From: Porphyromonadaceae bacterium CG2_30_38_12
GTDB taxonomy: Bacteria > Bacteroidota > Bacteroidia > Bacteroidales > Paludibacteraceae
Length of the DNA: 47,374 nucleotides
Direction: 5' to 3'
Assembly (NCBI GenBank): GCA_001873635.1
Contig: MNZK01000033.1
Coordinates: 1-47,374 of the forward strand
Below are positions 8,452 to 17,762 of this stretch, one piece after another. The notes beneath the pieces are model-generated. The model searched no databases. It was not told the origin of the DNA and saw only the letters and a list, made by a program, of their open reading frames with translations. How positions within the stretch are numbered: the stretch's first letter is position 1; every line of letters starts with the position of its first letter. The translations under genes and the position numbers were made by a program.

Positions 8452-8694
8452 ATGGAAGAAAAGCTAATTACATTACGAAATTACGAATCGATGGTAGATG
8501 CTTTGTTTGATCAAGAGGTTCTACGCGATAATGGTATTGAATGTGCACTCAACAATGGCGATGCAGTAGATTTATATCCTATGTTTGGTAAAATTAATGA
8601 TGGCTTGCGCATTCTTGTTTTTGAGAATGACTACGAGAAAGCCTTGTCAATTTTAGATGAATATAAGACGCTTACTACAAACGAAATGCATTGA
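8452..8694 (+). CDS. DUF2007 family small protein
   Basis: The short protein (80 residues) fits the DUF2007 family, ferredoxin-like domains sometimes called putative signal-transducing proteins. The N-terminal strand ITLRNYESMVDA, then an 'L-x-x-N-G-I-E' turn and the C-terminal ILVFENDYEKALSIL helix follow the family pattern. An in-frame ATG at 8440 would add four residues; the start at 8452 fits family members better. The 3' end overlaps the convergent porQ by 20 bases. No molecular function is established. Confidence 0.8.
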   Translation: MEEKLITLRNYESMVDALFDQEVLRDNGIECALNNGDAVDLYPMFGKINDGLRILVFENDYEKALSILDEYKTLTTNEMH

Positions 8695-9718
8695 GTGAAG
8701 TAGCTATGCTAAATTGGTAAGCAGTATTACCTACCTGAAAATTACTCATTCCGAATCCAACGTGGAACTTATACAATTTAATGCCGCCACCAAATGAGAA
8801 ACCTGCCGAACTTTTAAAACCTGGCATTTTTAGCTCTTCATGACGTCGGTGATTGTACGATGCTGCCAAATAAAAATTCTTTCCAGGTACAAATTCAACC
8901 CCAAAAATGCTATGTCGAAAAGCCATATCCACGAAACTTATGGATGATGCATCGGTGCTATTTGCGGTTAAATTATCTTGCGGTTGGTTGATGCTTGCAT
9001 AATTCAAATTCCAATGCTGCAAATTGTGTAATGTCATTGAAATACGAAAAGGCGCATGGGCGAGTTTTTTACTGACCCCCAGCTGAATGTCGAATGGTAG
9101 AGGCTCATAATGCTGGCCCGATTCGTTACTATAGTATCCTTTTAGCTGCGTTCCTACGTTACGCAATACCAAGCCAGCTGAAAAAAAATGAGCCGAATCG
9201 TTGTAATTAACCCCCGCATCAAAAGCAACACCATAACTTGAATAGCCTTCAAAAAAGGAGAAAATTGGTTTGAGCGTTGCACCAGCAGTAAGCTGGCTTG
9301 AAATAGGTCTTGCATAAACAATATTCAGCGCCATGTCTTTGGCAGTAAAAGTACCCTCCGAAACATTTAATTCCGAACGTTTATCAAAAGTTCCATAATC
9401 AATATATTGCACACCTACAGCAAAATAGTTGTTGCTACGACCAGAAAAACCATACATAACCGAACCAAACTGAATGTCGGCAAGATAATTAGCCATACTC
9501 AAACTAAGCTGTTTGCTTGATTCGGAACTTAAAGCAGCAGGATTACGAAAGGCAAAACTTAAATCATTTTCCCGAAGAGATACATTAGTTCCACCTAAGG
9601 CAGCAATACGCGAGGAAACTGGCAAGTCTAAAAAAGAGTAAACCGCATTTCCTGCTTGCGAGAAAAGTTGTAAAGACAAAAATATTAGGATGAAAGAGAG
9701 CACAAATTGACGATACAT
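8675..9718 (-). CDS. porQ: Type IX secretion system protein PorQ
   Basis: PorQ is an outer-membrane beta-barrel protein linked to the attachment complex of the Bacteroidota type IX secretion system. A signal peptide covers about the first 20 residues (hydrophobic stretch before FSQAGNAVY). The opening YSFLDLPVSSRIAALGG and the segment FAFRNPAALS are hallmarks, followed by alternating barrel strands and a C-terminal aromatic/hydrophobic strand. The 347 residues are of typical length. Its presence implies that the organism has a type IX system with its other genes elsewhere. Its usual neighbour cmk is not adjacent here. Confidence 0.9.
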   Translation of the reverse strand: MYRQFVLSFILIFLSLQLFSQAGNAVYSFLDLPVSSRIAALGGTNVSLRENDLSFAFRNPAALSSESSKQLSLSMANYLADIQFGSVMYGFSGRSNNYFAVGVQYIDYGTFDKRSELNVSEGTFTAKDMALNIVYARPISSQLTAGATLKPIFSFFEGYSSYGVAFDAGVNYNDSAHFFSAGLVLRNVGTQLKGYYSNESGQHYEPLPFDIQLGVSKKLAHAPFRISMTLHNLQHWNLNYASINQPQDNLTANSTDASSISFVDMAFRHSIFGVEFVPGKNFYLAASYNHRRHEELKMPGFKSSAGFSFGGGIKLYKFHVGFGMSNFQVGNTAYQFSIATSLNAFRL

Positions 9719-9743
9719 GTAGCCTGATTTTTGATTTTGAATT

Positions 9744-9751
9744 CAAAGATA
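9744..9751 (-). promoter_or_regulatory. -7 element upstream of porQ
   Basis: TATCTTTG on the minus strand, 25 bases before the porQ ATG. TTGC at 9771-9774 is in about the right place for a -33 box. Confidence 0.6.
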
Positions 9752-9944
9752 ATTCATTTAATTGGTATTTGCAATGACTATCACGAAACATTACACGGCT
9801 ATATGAACGTAAAAAATCGAAAAAATTATATTTACACCGCAAAAAATAATGACTTAATCAAGCTATTGATGCTCATTTAGAATGATTTTTGAAATAATAT
9901 TGATTTTTTATCGTTTAAAGAAATGAAGATTCAAAAAATAATAT

Positions 9945-9952
9945 TACATTTG
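9945..9952 (+). promoter_or_regulatory. -7 element upstream of tonB-like gene
   Basis: TACATTTG fits TAnnTTTG and lies 35 bases before the ATG at 9988. No clear -33 box. The remaining intergenic DNA from 9752 holds nothing else that I can identify. Confidence 0.55.
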
Positions 9953-9987
9953 CCCTTCAGAAAAAACATATAAAACTGCATAAAAAA

Positions 9988-10662
9988 ATGGAAGTAAAAA
10001 AGTCACCAAAAGCCTCCCTTGAAGACAAAAAGTCACTCTTCGTTTTGATGGGACTTGTTATGGTTTTATCATTATTGTACATCGGGTTTGAATGGACTGA
10101 GCACGAAGTAAAGGTTTATGATAGTATCGACACGCAAATGCTTGCCGAAGAAGAAATTGAAATTCAACAAACGCAGCAGGAATTACCCCCACCACCTCCA
10201 CCACCAGTACCCGATGTTGTGGAAGTTATTAACGTAGTTGAAGATGATGTTATTGTAGAAAGTGTTGAAATCAACACCGAAGACGATAAAAACAAAGAAG
10301 TTGTAATAGCTGCTCCTGTTTCTGCACCTGTTGAAGAAGAGGACAATGTAGTTTTCCAAGTTGTTGAAACTATGCCCGCATTCCCTGGAGGTGATCAAGC
10401 TCTTTTCAGATTTTTAGGAGAAAACGTTAAATACCCTGTTATTGCACAAGAAAATGGTATTCAAGGACGTGTAATTTGTCAGTTTGTAGTAAATAAAGAT
10501 GGATCTATTGTTGATGTTGAAGTTGTTCGCCCCGTAGATCCAAGTTTAGATAAAGAGGCTGTACGCGTTATCAAATCGATGCCCAAATGGAGCCCTGGAA
10601 AGCAACGCGGAAAATCGGTACGTGTTAAATACACATTACCTGTTAACTTCAAATTACAATAA
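9988..10662 (+). CDS. tonB: Energy transducer TonB
   Basis: TonB proteins pass energy from the inner-membrane proton-motive force to outer-membrane TonB-dependent transporters. The 224-residue chain has a cytoplasmic N-terminus, one transmembrane helix (about residues 17-32), a Pro-rich linker with seven consecutive prolines (about 67-73), an acidic, valine-rich spacer, and a C-terminal TonB domain with KYPVIAQENGIQGRV and the family's PKWSPGKQRGKSVRVKYTLP ending. ExbB and ExbD are not next to it. It is followed by a strong terminator, so it appears monocistronic. Several TonB paralogues per genome are usual in the phylum, so its specific transporter is unknown. Confidence 0.93.
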   Translation: MEVKKSPKASLEDKKSLFVLMGLVMVLSLLYIGFEWTEHEVKVYDSIDTQMLAEEEIEIQQTQQELPPPPPPPVPDVVEVINVVEDDVIVESVEINTEDDKNKEVVIAAPVSAPVEEEDNVVFQVVETMPAFPGGDQALFRFLGENVKYPVIAQENGIQGRVICQFVVNKDGSIVDVEVVRPVDPSLDKEAVRVIKSMPKWSPGKQRGKSVRVKYTLPVNFKLQ

Positions 10663-10734
10663 TAAGTTTAAAACATTTTGTAAAGGAACGATTGTACCCC
10701 AACGGTAAATCGGCGAATCGAAAGATATAATTGA

Positions 10735-10766
10735 AAAACCGTTTGGATAAATCCAAACGGTTTTTT
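10735..10766 (+). terminator. Strong intrinsic terminator after tonB
   Basis: A perfect 13-base stem (AAAACCGTTTGGA, 10735-10747, with 10752-10764), a four-base TAAA loop and a run of T. It ends the tonB transcript and shows that hflX cannot start at the TTG at 10731, which lies before the hairpin. Confidence 0.9.
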
Positions 10767-10784
10767 GTTCATAAGAAAAAAAAT

Positions 10785-11981
10785 ATGCAAACTGAAATCT
10801 ATCAGGAAAAAGCTGTTTTAGTAGGATTAATAACACAACATCAACCCGAAGAGCGTGCGCGAGAATATTTGGATGAATTAGCATTTTTAGTTGACACAGC
10901 TGGCGCTACACCCGAAAAAATATTTTTTCAGCGCGTTGATTATCCCAATCCTAAAACTTTTGTAGGACCAGGTAAATTGCAGGAAATCAAAGAGTATGTG
11001 CAAAACAACGAAATAGGTTTGGTCATTTTCGATGACGAACTTTCGCCCAAGCAATTGCGCAATATTGAGAAAGAACTCCAAGTACTTATTTTGGATCGTA
11101 CCAATTTAATTTTAGATATTTTTGCTAAACGAGCTCAAACTGCCAATGCAAAAACGCAAGTAGAATTGGCTCAGCTACAATACATGCTACCACGCCTCAC
11201 ACGTTTGTGGACGCACTTGGAACGTCAGCAGGGAGGTATTGGCATGCGCGGGCCTGGAGAAACGCAAATTGAAACCGACCGACGCATTATATTAACCAAA
11301 ATATCGCTACTCAAGCAAAACCTGAAAGACATTGATAAACAGATGGCTACGCAGAGAAAAAATCGTGGTAAAATGGTTCGTGTGGCCTTGGTGGGATACA
11401 CCAATGTAGGAAAATCAACCTTGATGAACCTGCTTAGCAAATCGGATGTTTTTGCCGAAAATAAACTTTTTGCAACTTTAGATACTACTGTACGCAAAGT
11501 AATTATTGAAAACCTGCCTTTTTTGCTGTCGGATACTGTCGGATTTATTCGTAAATTGCCTACTAATTTAATAGAATCGTTTAAATCAACGTTGGATGAG
11601 GTTCGAGAGGCAGATTTGCTGCTACATATTGTTGATGTATCGCATCAAAACTTCGAAGAACAATTAGCGGTAGTGAACCAAACCCTTAAAGAAATTGACC
11701 CACTCGAAAAACCAACAATATTGGTATTTAACAAAATAGATGCATTTACATTTACCCCTAAGGAGGAAGATGACCTATCGCCACTGAGTCGCGAAAACTA
11801 CAGCCTAACAGATTTAGAAAAATCATGGATGGGCAAAATGAACGAAAATTGTATCTTTATTTCGGCTCGCGATAAGCTGAATATTGAGCAGCTCAAGACT
11901 TTGGTTTACGAAAAAGTAAAGTCCATTCACATTGAGCGTTACCCTTACAACGATTTTTTGTTTCAGAAATACGAAGAATAG
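10785..11981 (+). CDS. hflX: GTPase HflX
   Basis: HflX is a ribosome-associated GTPase that splits stalled or hibernating 70S ribosomes under stress. The 398-residue protein has the HflX N-terminal domain ending in the signature GPGETQIETDRR (156-167), a coiled-coil helix, and the G domain with GYTNVGKST (204-212), DTVGF and NKID. The reading frame extends upstream to a TTG at 10731, but that would place the start in front of a perfect terminator, so the ATG at 10785 is chosen. The next gene begins two bases after its stop, so the two are very probably translated together. Confidence 0.95.
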   Translation: MQTEIYQEKAVLVGLITQHQPEERAREYLDELAFLVDTAGATPEKIFFQRVDYPNPKTFVGPGKLQEIKEYVQNNEIGLVIFDDELSPKQLRNIEKELQVLILDRTNLILDIFAKRAQTANAKTQVELAQLQYMLPRLTRLWTHLERQQGGIGMRGPGETQIETDRRIILTKISLLKQNLKDIDKQMATQRKNRGKMVRVALVGYTNVGKSTLMNLLSKSDVFAENKLFATLDTTVRKVIIENLPFLLSDTVGFIRKLPTNLIESFKSTLDEVREADLLLHIVDVSHQNFEEQLAVVNQTLKEIDPLEKPTILVFNKIDAFTFTPKEEDDLSPLSRENYSLTDLEKSWMGKMNENCIFISARDKLNIEQLKTLVYEKVKSIHIERYPYNDFLFQKYEE

Positions 11982-11983
11982 TA

Positions 11984-13879
11984 ATGAATACCCATCGCCC
12001 ATTAACCGACAAAGAAATAGCCACATTAACCGTTTATGGCTGTTCGGCTTCTAATTGGAAAGACGTTTCGGTTGCCAACGATTTTAAACCTGATTTTATT
12101 ACTAACGTTCATTTTTCAGGAACAGTTCGGCTGGGAACATTCCAGCATGTTTTTGAACTTGCTGGTGGCATTCAAAAACATGCCGGAATATACAATGCCG
12201 TTATTCACAATTGCCATATTGGACATGATGTTTTTATCGACAAAATTAATGGATACATTGCTAATTATCAAATTAATGATAAGGCGTATTTAGAAAATAT
12301 AGATGAACTCTTCGTTGTTGGAAAACCAACTTTTGGTAATGGTGTGCGTGTGGCAACTATGATAGAAAGTGGTGCCCGTGAAGTATCAATTTACCAAAAC
12401 TTATCAGCCCCTTTGGCTTACATGCTCGCTTTTTACAGGCACAACAAGGCTTTGATTGAAACATTGGAATGCTTAATTGCCGATTATTCAAAAGCCAACT
12501 GTGCAGAATACGGAACTATTGGAAAGAGCGTGCAAATGAGGCATTGCGGTAGCATTCGGAATGTAAATATTGGCGATTTTGCAATTCTCGAGGGAGTTAG
12601 CAAACTTAGTAATGGAACTATCGTCAGTTCCGAAATGGCAGTAACAACAATTGGAACAGACGTTCAATGCAACGAGTTCATAATTCAATCGGGTAGCACT
12701 GTTATCGAAGCATCGATGCTTACACGCTGTTTTGTGGGGCAAGGCTGCTTAATAGGCAAACAATTTTCGGCTATCGACTCACTGCTTTTTGCAAATTTTC
12801 AAGGGATGCATGGCGAAGCTGTTTCCATTTTTGCCGGACCATATACCGTTACGCACCATAAAGCTACACTTATGCTAACTGCTCTATATTCTTTTATGAA
12901 TGCCGGAAGTGGTACAAACTTTAGCAATCACATGTACAAATTAGGTCCCGTGCATCAGGGCATTACAGAACGTGGTGTGAAAACCTCTAGCGATGCATAT
13001 ATAATGTGGCCTGCACGCATAGGAGCTTTTACGGTTGTGTTAGGTCGTCATAAAGGCAATCCGAATATCTCTGCACTGCCTTTTTCATATTTAATGGAGA
13101 TTGATGGTGAAAGTCATTTAGTACCTGGAATAAATCTACACAGTGCTGGCACTATGCGTGATGTGGAAAAATGGACTCAACGTGATGAACGTAAAGGATG
13201 CTATTTAGACCCTATTTGTTTTGACTTTTTATCTCCTTATACCATCTCAAAGGCATTGCAAGGTATTGAAATTTTAAAAGATTTGTTGGCAAAAATGGAT
13301 AATGTGGCTACTTTTGTTTGGTATGAGAATTGTAAAATAAAACGCTCTGCTATTCGTAAAGGCATAGAACTTTACGAATTTGCAGTAGCCTTGTTTATGG
13401 CGCAAACCGTGAAGCAACTTAATATTTATAACGTCATTTTAGCTGTTGAAACATCATATAAGTATTGGGTAGATATGGTTGGATTGGTAGCACCTAAAAG
13501 TCAGATTGAACTTCTGATAGCGCAGATAATTTCCGAAAAAATTGGTTTAGATAATATTCAAGAACGGTTCAATTCCATTCATGAAAATTATAAAACCTAT
13601 TCTCAAATATATGCTGTTCAGTATCTTGAGGCTAAATTTAATAAAACTACGTCGAAGTTTTCTGCCGAAGATGTAGAGCAAATTAGTGCCAATGGGCAGC
13701 GAGCCGAAAAAGCTTTACAGGAAATGATTCTGCGTGATGCTCGTAAAGAATTTAATGCAATTGCAAAAATTGGTTTTGGCATTGATGGAGACACCAGCGA
13801 TAGCGATGCCGACTTTGAAGCCACACGTGGACATTATGAAAATCATCCTTTTGTGAATAAATTATTAAATAAAAAATAA
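11984..13879 (+). CDS. DUF4954 family protein with left-handed beta-helix
   Basis: This 631-residue protein matches the DUF4954 family of Bacteroidota. Residues of about 60-310 show hexapeptide-type periodicity (for example IHNCHIGHDVFIDKI and MRHCGSIRNVNIGDFAILEGV) as in acyltransferases and nucleotidyltransferases of the LbH fold, and sections such as LGRHKGNPNISALPFSYL resemble the sugar-nucleotide-transferase C-terminal helix. The last 230 residues are helical. An enzymatic role on sugar nucleotides is plausible, but no function is established. It is coupled to hflX by a two-base gap. Confidence 0.85.
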   Translation: MNTHRPLTDKEIATLTVYGCSASNWKDVSVANDFKPDFITNVHFSGTVRLGTFQHVFELAGGIQKHAGIYNAVIHNCHIGHDVFIDKINGYIANYQINDKAYLENIDELFVVGKPTFGNGVRVATMIESGAREVSIYQNLSAPLAYMLAFYRHNKALIETLECLIADYSKANCAEYGTIGKSVQMRHCGSIRNVNIGDFAILEGVSKLSNGTIVSSEMAVTTIGTDVQCNEFIIQSGSTVIEASMLTRCFVGQGCLIGKQFSAIDSLLFANFQGMHGEAVSIFAGPYTVTHHKATLMLTALYSFMNAGSGTNFSNHMYKLGPVHQGITERGVKTSSDAYIMWPARIGAFTVVLGRHKGNPNISALPFSYLMEIDGESHLVPGINLHSAGTMRDVEKWTQRDERKGCYLDPICFDFLSPYTISKALQGIEILKDLLAKMDNVATFVWYENCKIKRSAIRKGIELYEFAVALFMAQTVKQLNIYNVILAVETSYKYWVDMVGLVAPKSQIELLIAQIISEKIGLDNIQERFNSIHENYKTYSQIYAVQYLEAKFNKTTSKFSAEDVEQISANGQRAEKALQEMILRDARKEFNAIAKIGFGIDGDTSDSDADFEATRGHYENHPFVNKLLNKK

Positions 13880-13924
13880 TTTGCAATTTTTTTGCCTGAA
13901 AAGCTTAAAATGCATTTGTTTTAT

Positions 13925-13932
13925 TATCTTTG
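13925..13932 (+). promoter_or_regulatory. -7 element upstream of glgB
   Basis: TATCTTTG, exact match to TAnnTTTG, 34 bases before the chosen ATG at 13967. Confidence 0.6.
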
Positions 13933-13966
13933 TGCTAAATAAGTTTTACTTTTGATAAAAATTACT

Positions 13967-15967
13967 ATGAGTGTACTTCAGCTGATAAAATCAGATCCCT
14001 ATTTAGAAGCCTATGCAGGTGCTATTACCGGCAGATACGATTATTTTAAACTAGTTGAAAAAAAACTTATTGGTGATAATAAATCATTGTCCGATTTTGC
14101 TTCAGGATACCTTTATTTTGGTTTGCACCATGTAGTTGATGCTTGGATTTTTAGAGAATGGGCTCCCAATGCTACAGCCATTTTTTTGATTGGTGATTTT
14201 AACAACTGGCAACGTGTTCCCGATTATCAGCTTAAAAAATTAGCCAATGGCATTTGGGAAATAAAACTTCCTGAGTATGCCATGGCTCACATGCAGTTAT
14301 ACAAATTACTTGTTGAATGGGAAGGTGGCTCCGGCGAACGTATTCCGGCTTGGACTCGCAGGGTAGTGCAAGATGAAAATACTAAAATTTTCAGTGCTCA
14401 GGTTTGGCATCCTATCAAAACATTCAAATTTAAAATTTCTCAATTTGTTCCAGTCAAAGACCCCCTACTTGTTTACGAATGCCACATTGGCATGTCGGGC
14501 TCTGAAGAAAAAGTATCAACGTACACTGAATTTCGGCAACACGTTTTACCACGCATAGTCAAAGGCGGGTATAATTGCATTCAAATTATGGCTATCCAAG
14601 AGCATCCTTATTACGGCTCTTTCGGCTATCATGTTTCTAATTTTTTTGCTTCCTCATCGCGTTTCGGTACTCCCGAAGAGCTCAAACAATTGATTGACGA
14701 AGCACATCAAAATAACATTGCGGTGATAATGGACATTGTACATTCGCACGCTGTAAAAAATGAAGTAGAAGGATTAGGACGTTTCGATGGCACTCCGTAT
14801 CAGTATTTTCACGGTGGCTCGCGTCGCGAACATCCGGCTTGGGATTCACTATGCTTCGATTATGCAAAACCTGCTGTTTTGCACTTTTTACTCTCTAACT
14901 GTAAATTTTGGTTAGAGGAATATAAATTTGATGGGTTTCGCTTTGATGGAGTAACTTCTATGATTTACCGCAGCCACGGATTGGGAGAAGATTTTAATGG
15001 TTACGATTCTTATTATAATCTTAATCAGGATGGTGATGCGCTTTGTTATCTTACTTTGGCCAATCAATTGATTCACGAGGTAAATCCAAATGCGATTACT
15101 ATTGCCGAAGAGATGAGTGGAATGCCTGGGTTGGCAACCAAAACAACCGATGGAGGACTTGGTTTTGACTACCGATTAGCTATGGGAATTCCGGATTTTT
15201 GGATAAAATATATCAAAGAGGTAAAAGATGAGGATTGGAAACCTGGACATATTTTATGGGAGCTTACAAACCGAAGACCCGAAGAAAAAACTATTAACTA
15301 CGCCGAAAGCCATGATCAGGCTTTAGTTGGTGACAAAACAATTATTTTTCGATTGATTGATGCTGATATGTATTGGCACATGAAAATTGGCGATGGCACT
15401 TTGTTGGTTGATAGAGGGGTAGCTTTGCACAAAATGATTCGTTTGATTACCGCAGCATCAATCAATGGAGGTTATTTAAACTTTATGGGAAATGAATTTG
15501 GTCATCCGGAGTGGATTGATTTCCCGCGTCAGGGCAATAACTGGTCATACAAATATGCTCGCCGACAATGGGATTTGGTGGACAATACAAATTATTATTA
15601 CAGTGCGCTTGGTAAATTTGATAGCGCTATGTTAGCGCTAATAAATTCGCAAAAAGCATTCAATACGAGTTCCATCGAAACAGTTTGGGACAACGAAGGT
15701 GACAAAATAGTAGCATTTCGTAGAAATGATTACGTTTTTATTTTTAATTTTAATGGAGAAAAATCATTTACCGACTATGGGATTTTACTTGAAAAAGGAA
15801 CATACAAAATTGTATTAAATACTGACAGTGTATCTTTTGGCGGATTCGGACTTATTGATGAATACTTGGCTTATATCAGTTCCAATAAGCCTGCTCATGA
15901 ATCGGGTAAAGAATGGGTAAAAATTTACTTGCCAGCTCGAACGGCTATCGTTTTGAAAAAGCAGTAA
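13967..15967 (+). CDS. glgB: 1,4-alpha-glucan branching enzyme
   Basis: GlgB makes the alpha-1,6 branch points of glycogen. The 666-residue protein has an N-terminal CBM48 domain (FREWAPNATAIFLIGDFNNW), a GH13 barrel with the nucleophile Asp in DGFRFDGVTSMIY, the acid/base Glu in AITIAEEMSGMP and the stabilising Asp in NYAESHDQAL, and an all-beta C-terminal domain. The compact form with the DGFRFDGVTSM motif resembles the eukaryote-like branching enzymes found in Bacteroidota. An in-frame TTG at 13952 is a weaker alternative start. No other glycogen gene is in the window. It ends in a terminator shared with the convergent operon. Confidence 0.95.
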   Translation: MSVLQLIKSDPYLEAYAGAITGRYDYFKLVEKKLIGDNKSLSDFASGYLYFGLHHVVDAWIFREWAPNATAIFLIGDFNNWQRVPDYQLKKLANGIWEIKLPEYAMAHMQLYKLLVEWEGGSGERIPAWTRRVVQDENTKIFSAQVWHPIKTFKFKISQFVPVKDPLLVYECHIGMSGSEEKVSTYTEFRQHVLPRIVKGGYNCIQIMAIQEHPYYGSFGYHVSNFFASSSRFGTPEELKQLIDEAHQNNIAVIMDIVHSHAVKNEVEGLGRFDGTPYQYFHGGSRREHPAWDSLCFDYAKPAVLHFLLSNCKFWLEEYKFDGFRFDGVTSMIYRSHGLGEDFNGYDSYYNLNQDGDALCYLTLANQLIHEVNPNAITIAEEMSGMPGLATKTTDGGLGFDYRLAMGIPDFWIKYIKEVKDEDWKPGHILWELTNRRPEEKTINYAESHDQALVGDKTIIFRLIDADMYWHMKIGDGTLLVDRGVALHKMIRLITAASINGGYLNFMGNEFGHPEWIDFPRQGNNWSYKYARRQWDLVDNTNYYYSALGKFDSAMLALINSQKAFNTSSIETVWDNEGDKIVAFRRNDYVFIFNFNGEKSFTDYGILLEKGTYKIVLNTDSVSFGGFGLIDEYLAYISSNKPAHESGKEWVKIYLPARTAIVLKKQ

Positions 15968-15985
15968 CTAATTTTCTTTTTAAAA

Positions 15986-16032
15986 ACAAAGCAACCGTCA
16001 AGAAAATCATTCTCGATGGTTGCTTTTTTTTT
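15986..16032. terminator. Bidirectional terminator between glgB and the acyl-CoA dehydrogenase gene
   Basis: GCAACCGTC (15991-15999) pairs with GATGGTTGC (16015-16023) with one G-U wobble, and AAA/TTT flanks lengthen the stem. Nine T follow on the plus strand. The minus-strand reading is followed by TTTGTTTTTA, so it can stop both convergent transcripts. Confidence 0.85.
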
Positions 16033-16050
16033 ATAGGTCGAAATCCAATT

Positions 16051-17760
16051 TTAGACTTTATACACGTCCACGTTTTCTACATCAAATGTTTTGATAAAAG
16101 CAGCATGCCGGCGAACTTCTACTTCGCCGAAGTTAAGATAAACCTCTGCCGATTTACGGAACTGATCTTCTTTGTCGCGGGTAGCATCAATAAAGAGCAA
16201 ATAGCTCATAATGATATGACCAGCCATCTCTACTAATCTACGAGCCTGAAAATCAGTATATTCTTGATTTTTAATTTCATTAACACGATTTACAGAGTTT
16301 GCAAATAAATTCGTCATTATTTGTAGCCGCTTGCGAAACGATGAAAATTCAACTTTGATGGGCTGTGCATCGTAATCGTGAATTATTTTTAAATAATTTC
16401 CTGTTGTTACGTGCCGGATAGCAGCTACAACTTGCAATTGCGAAGTGCCTTCGTAAATAGTCATAATGCGTGCATCACGAAATAATCGTTCGCAGGCATA
16501 ATCTTTCATAAAACCTGAACCACCATGTACCTGAATAGTATCGTAAGCATTTTGATTTGCATATTCGCTCGAAAACATTTTCAGCATGGGCGTTAGTGCA
16601 TCAGCCAGTTTGGAGTATTCTTTATAATCGGCTTTTTCTTCGGCGCTCAATTTGCGTTCCACCTCAATTGCTTCATAAGCCTTGTAAATATCTACAAAAC
16701 GGGTCGTTTCGTACAACAAGGCACGCGAAGCATCCAATTTTGCTTTGATAATAGAAACCATTTCGAATACAGCCGGAAATTCGATGATTGCTTTTCCAAA
16801 CTGACGACGTTCGCGGGCATAATTTAACGCCTCGATGTAAGCAGCTGATGAAAGACCGACCGACTGGGCACCAATGCCTAAGCGAGCGCCATTCATCAGC
16901 GACATCACATACTTGATAAGCCCCATACGGCGCGTACCGACCATGCGTGCTGGTGTGTTTGTAAATACTAATTCGCATGTTGGTGAACCTTTGATACCCA
17001 ATTTATTTTCAATACGGCGCACCAATACAGTGTGATCGTGCTTATTTTCGGCTACGAAATAAGACAAGCCTCTCCCATCGTTTGTTCCGTCTTCGGAACG
17101 GGCTAAAACAAGTTTTATTTGCGCATCGCCATTGGTTATAAATCGTTTTACGCCATTCAAATACCACAATCCATCCTGCTCGTTGTAGGTAGCTTTAAGC
17201 TGTACAGCCTGCAAATCGGAGCCCGCATCAGGCTCTGTTAGGTCCATGGAGCAGGTAGCACCATCGCACACTAAAGGCAAAAATTCATTTTTTATGTCAT
17301 CGGAAGCAAACTCCGAGATCGTTTCGGCACAATCCTGAAGTCCCCAAATATTAGCAAAGCCAGCATCGGCGCGCGAAACCATTTCGCCTGACATGACATA
17401 AGCCACCATTGGGAAATTTAAGCCACCATACTGACGTGGCAGGGTGATGCCATACACACCAGCCTTTGTTAAGGCTTCATGATTTTCCTGCGTGCCTCGC
17501 GCATATTTCACACGGCTATTAATCACTTCGGGACCATCGTGATCCACACTTTCGGCATTTGGGGCAATCACATCGCCACAAATACCACCAATAATTTCAA
17601 GTACCTTTTCATAATTATCCACCGCATCTTCAAAATCGCGCGAGGCATAATCGTATTTATCTTTTTCAGCAAAGTTACGCTCCTTGAGAGCAACTATTTT
17701 AGGCATTAAAGGATGCGAAAGCTGAAATTTTAAAGTTGGATTGTCGTTAAAAAAGTTCAT
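16051..17760 (-). CDS. Acyl-CoA dehydrogenase family protein
   Basis: The enzyme oxidises an acyl-CoA to a 2-enoyl-CoA with FAD and passes electrons to the electron-transfer flavoprotein encoded upstream. The 569-residue chain shows the N-terminal helical domain, the middle beta domain (CSMDLTEPDAGSDLQ binding FAD) and the C-terminal helical domain with the candidate catalytic Glu in MTIYEGTSQLQ. A further C-terminal helical extension of about 130 residues matches the long acyl-CoA dehydrogenases of the phylum. Its substrate chain length cannot be told. It follows etfA by two bases. Confidence 0.93.
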   Translation of the reverse strand: MNFFNDNPTLKFQLSHPLMPKIVALKERNFAEKDKYDYASRDFEDAVDNYEKVLEIIGGICGDVIAPNAESVDHDGPEVINSRVKYARGTQENHEALTKAGVYGITLPRQYGGLNFPMVAYVMSGEMVSRADAGFANIWGLQDCAETISEFASDDIKNEFLPLVCDGATCSMDLTEPDAGSDLQAVQLKATYNEQDGLWYLNGVKRFITNGDAQIKLVLARSEDGTNDGRGLSYFVAENKHDHTVLVRRIENKLGIKGSPTCELVFTNTPARMVGTRRMGLIKYVMSLMNGARLGIGAQSVGLSSAAYIEALNYARERRQFGKAIIEFPAVFEMVSIIKAKLDASRALLYETTRFVDIYKAYEAIEVERKLSAEEKADYKEYSKLADALTPMLKMFSSEYANQNAYDTIQVHGGSGFMKDYACERLFRDARIMTIYEGTSQLQVVAAIRHVTTGNYLKIIHDYDAQPIKVEFSSFRKRLQIMTNLFANSVNRVNEIKNQEYTDFQARRLVEMAGHIIMSYLLFIDATRDKEDQFRKSAEVYLNFGEVEVRRHAAFIKTFDVENVDVYKV

Positions 17761-17762
17761 AT

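Noticed and set aside
10164-10398. Two short minus-strand ORFs opposite tonB
   Set aside because: Low-complexity glycine and tryptophan runs come from the complement of the proline stretch.
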